Below are positions 63,090 through 64,000 of a stretch of 64,000 nt of DNA, one piece after another. Location: the NCBI GenBank assembly GCA_916048095.2, contig OU696573.1, forward strand, positions 7,837,806 to 7,901,805. Direction: 5' to 3'. Positions within the stretch are counted from its first letter, which is position 1. Every line of letters starts with the position of its first letter. Origin of the DNA: Sacculina carcini (lineage: Eukaryota > Arthropoda > Thecostraca > Sacculinidae). Made by a program: the position numbers and the translations under genes. The notes under the pieces are model-generated. The model was not told where the DNA came from. It ran no database searches and saw nothing but the letters and a program-made list of their open reading frames with translations.

Positions 63090-64000
63090 GATACTAGCAT
63101 TAAAACCCGCCCGTTGTGCGGAGCAATTCATAAAAATATTGCAAATTAAAAATAAATAAGGCAAACTCATAAAAACCTTAATCAATTAAAAAGTCTAAAT
63201 TTCATTATTTTAATTTTATTTTGACAAAATATTTTCATTCAGCCCGCCTCATATTTAAACCCGGCCGACGTGCGGAATAATTCAGAACTCGAACACCATC
63301 CGTTCTGGTTCTTGAAGTCAAATCCATTAGTTTTGTATATGAATTCATTCTGCACGGTGAAATTGAACGTTTTATTGCTGCCCGCGGGACATATTTATTT
63401 CATAAAAATGAGCCATCTCTTCGTTTGCGTTTGAAGCCCCTGATCATTGAACCAGCGAACCATGAACCAGCACAATTATGTCACTTCATATTCAAGCATA
63501 CATACACAGACAGACAAATAATTTCTTCTTTATGTATATATATAGCATTAAAACCCGCCCGTTAAAAATACCTTTTTTATATGAACCATTTGAAAAAATG
63601 AACTAAAAAATGGAAACACTTTTTTAAACCCGCCCGTCGTGCGGAACAATTCATACAATAAAATTTATATTTGAAGTCAAATCCATTGGTTTTGTGTATG
63701 GATTAATTCTACAGGGGAAATTGAACGTTCTATTGTCTATATTTGCTGCCCGCGGAACATTTTTATTTGTAAAAAAAATTACCTTTTTTAAATGAACCAT
63801 TCGAAAAAATGATCTAAAACACTTTTTTAAACCCACCCGTCGTGCGGAACAATTCATACAATAAAATTCATATCAAATCCATAAAATATAATGAATACAT
63901 ATTGAAAACCAAAAAATGTAACCTATAAATATCTTAACCAATAGAAAAATCTAAATGTGAATATTTTTGTTCTTATTTTGACAAATATTATCCCTCAACC
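63090..64000 (+). repeat. Composite repeat unit copies 4 and 5, partial
   Basis: A unit starts at 63093 (CTAGCATTAAAACCCGCCCG), has two boxes and 200 bp shared with 43260-43470, and ends early with a CAGA/TATATATAG tail at 63500-63545. Another start follows at 63546 with boxes at 63628 and 63832, running off the window. These copies are much shorter, showing that internal parts are variable while the ends are kept. Confidence 0.8.

Noticed and set aside
54700-63185. Short frames within the 341-bp monomers and box clusters
   Set aside because: They repeat with the monomers, break at different points and show no protein family.

Overview
The window reads as AT-rich nuclear DNA of an invertebrate animal. 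It has GT–AG introns, a partial alpha-arrestin gene, many microsatellites, and animal-type transposons: RNase H-bearing LINEs, CR1/Rex1-like LINEs, a tRNA-Trp-primed CsRn1-type LTR element, and P, pogo/Tigger, mariner and hAT DNA elements. No bacterial, viral or organelle architecture is visible. The species cannot be named from the sequence.

Layout. 1-3880: nothing recognised. 3884-4758: a repeated palindromic motif, then a possible P-type transposase scrap. 5345-8771 (minus): decayed LINE with endonuclease, RT and RNase H. 9499-11815: decayed LINE C. 11860-30217: a nested transposon complex. LINE A carries a P element in its 3' tail. LINE B follows and is split by three insertions: a pogo/Tigger-like DNA element (TA duplication), a Ty3/gypsy-type LTR element (AAGAG duplication) and a CsRn1-type LTR element (GCGT duplication). 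31026-32619 (minus): two spliced exons of an alpha-arrestin (ARRDC-type) gene, the only recognised host gene. 33590-37694: a complete-looking LINE with open ORF1 and ORF2, sitting in a CA repeat. 37875-38960 (minus): LINE D fragment. 39529-41366: hairpin-rich leader, gag and protease of a second CsRn1-like element, cut off by repeat DNA.

41366-64000 is dominated by a composite non-coding repeat. It combines about 35 copies of a near-palindromic CCGCCCGTCGTGCGG box with arrays of about 341-bp monomers and a CAGA/TATATA tail. Two copies face each other as a large inverted repeat (41366-45540 against 49484-54640). Between and inside the arms lie a mariner-like element, an hAT-like non-autonomous element with a perfect 8-bp duplication, and a 1.3-kb insertion with 176-bp tandem repeats. 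Further copies run head to tail from 58138 to the end. Between the arrays, at 55529-57664 (minus), is a single-exon frame for a glutamine-rich protein with about 40 PNYQQQQ-type repeats; I do not recognise its family.

The most informative observations are the nested LINE B whose frame is restored across the pogo insertion, the LINE family that always abuts CA repeats and ends in a short tandem repeat, two textbook -1 frameshift signals in unrelated LTR elements, six nonsense codons without a frameshift in one pol gene, the composite repeat, and the Q-rich gene.
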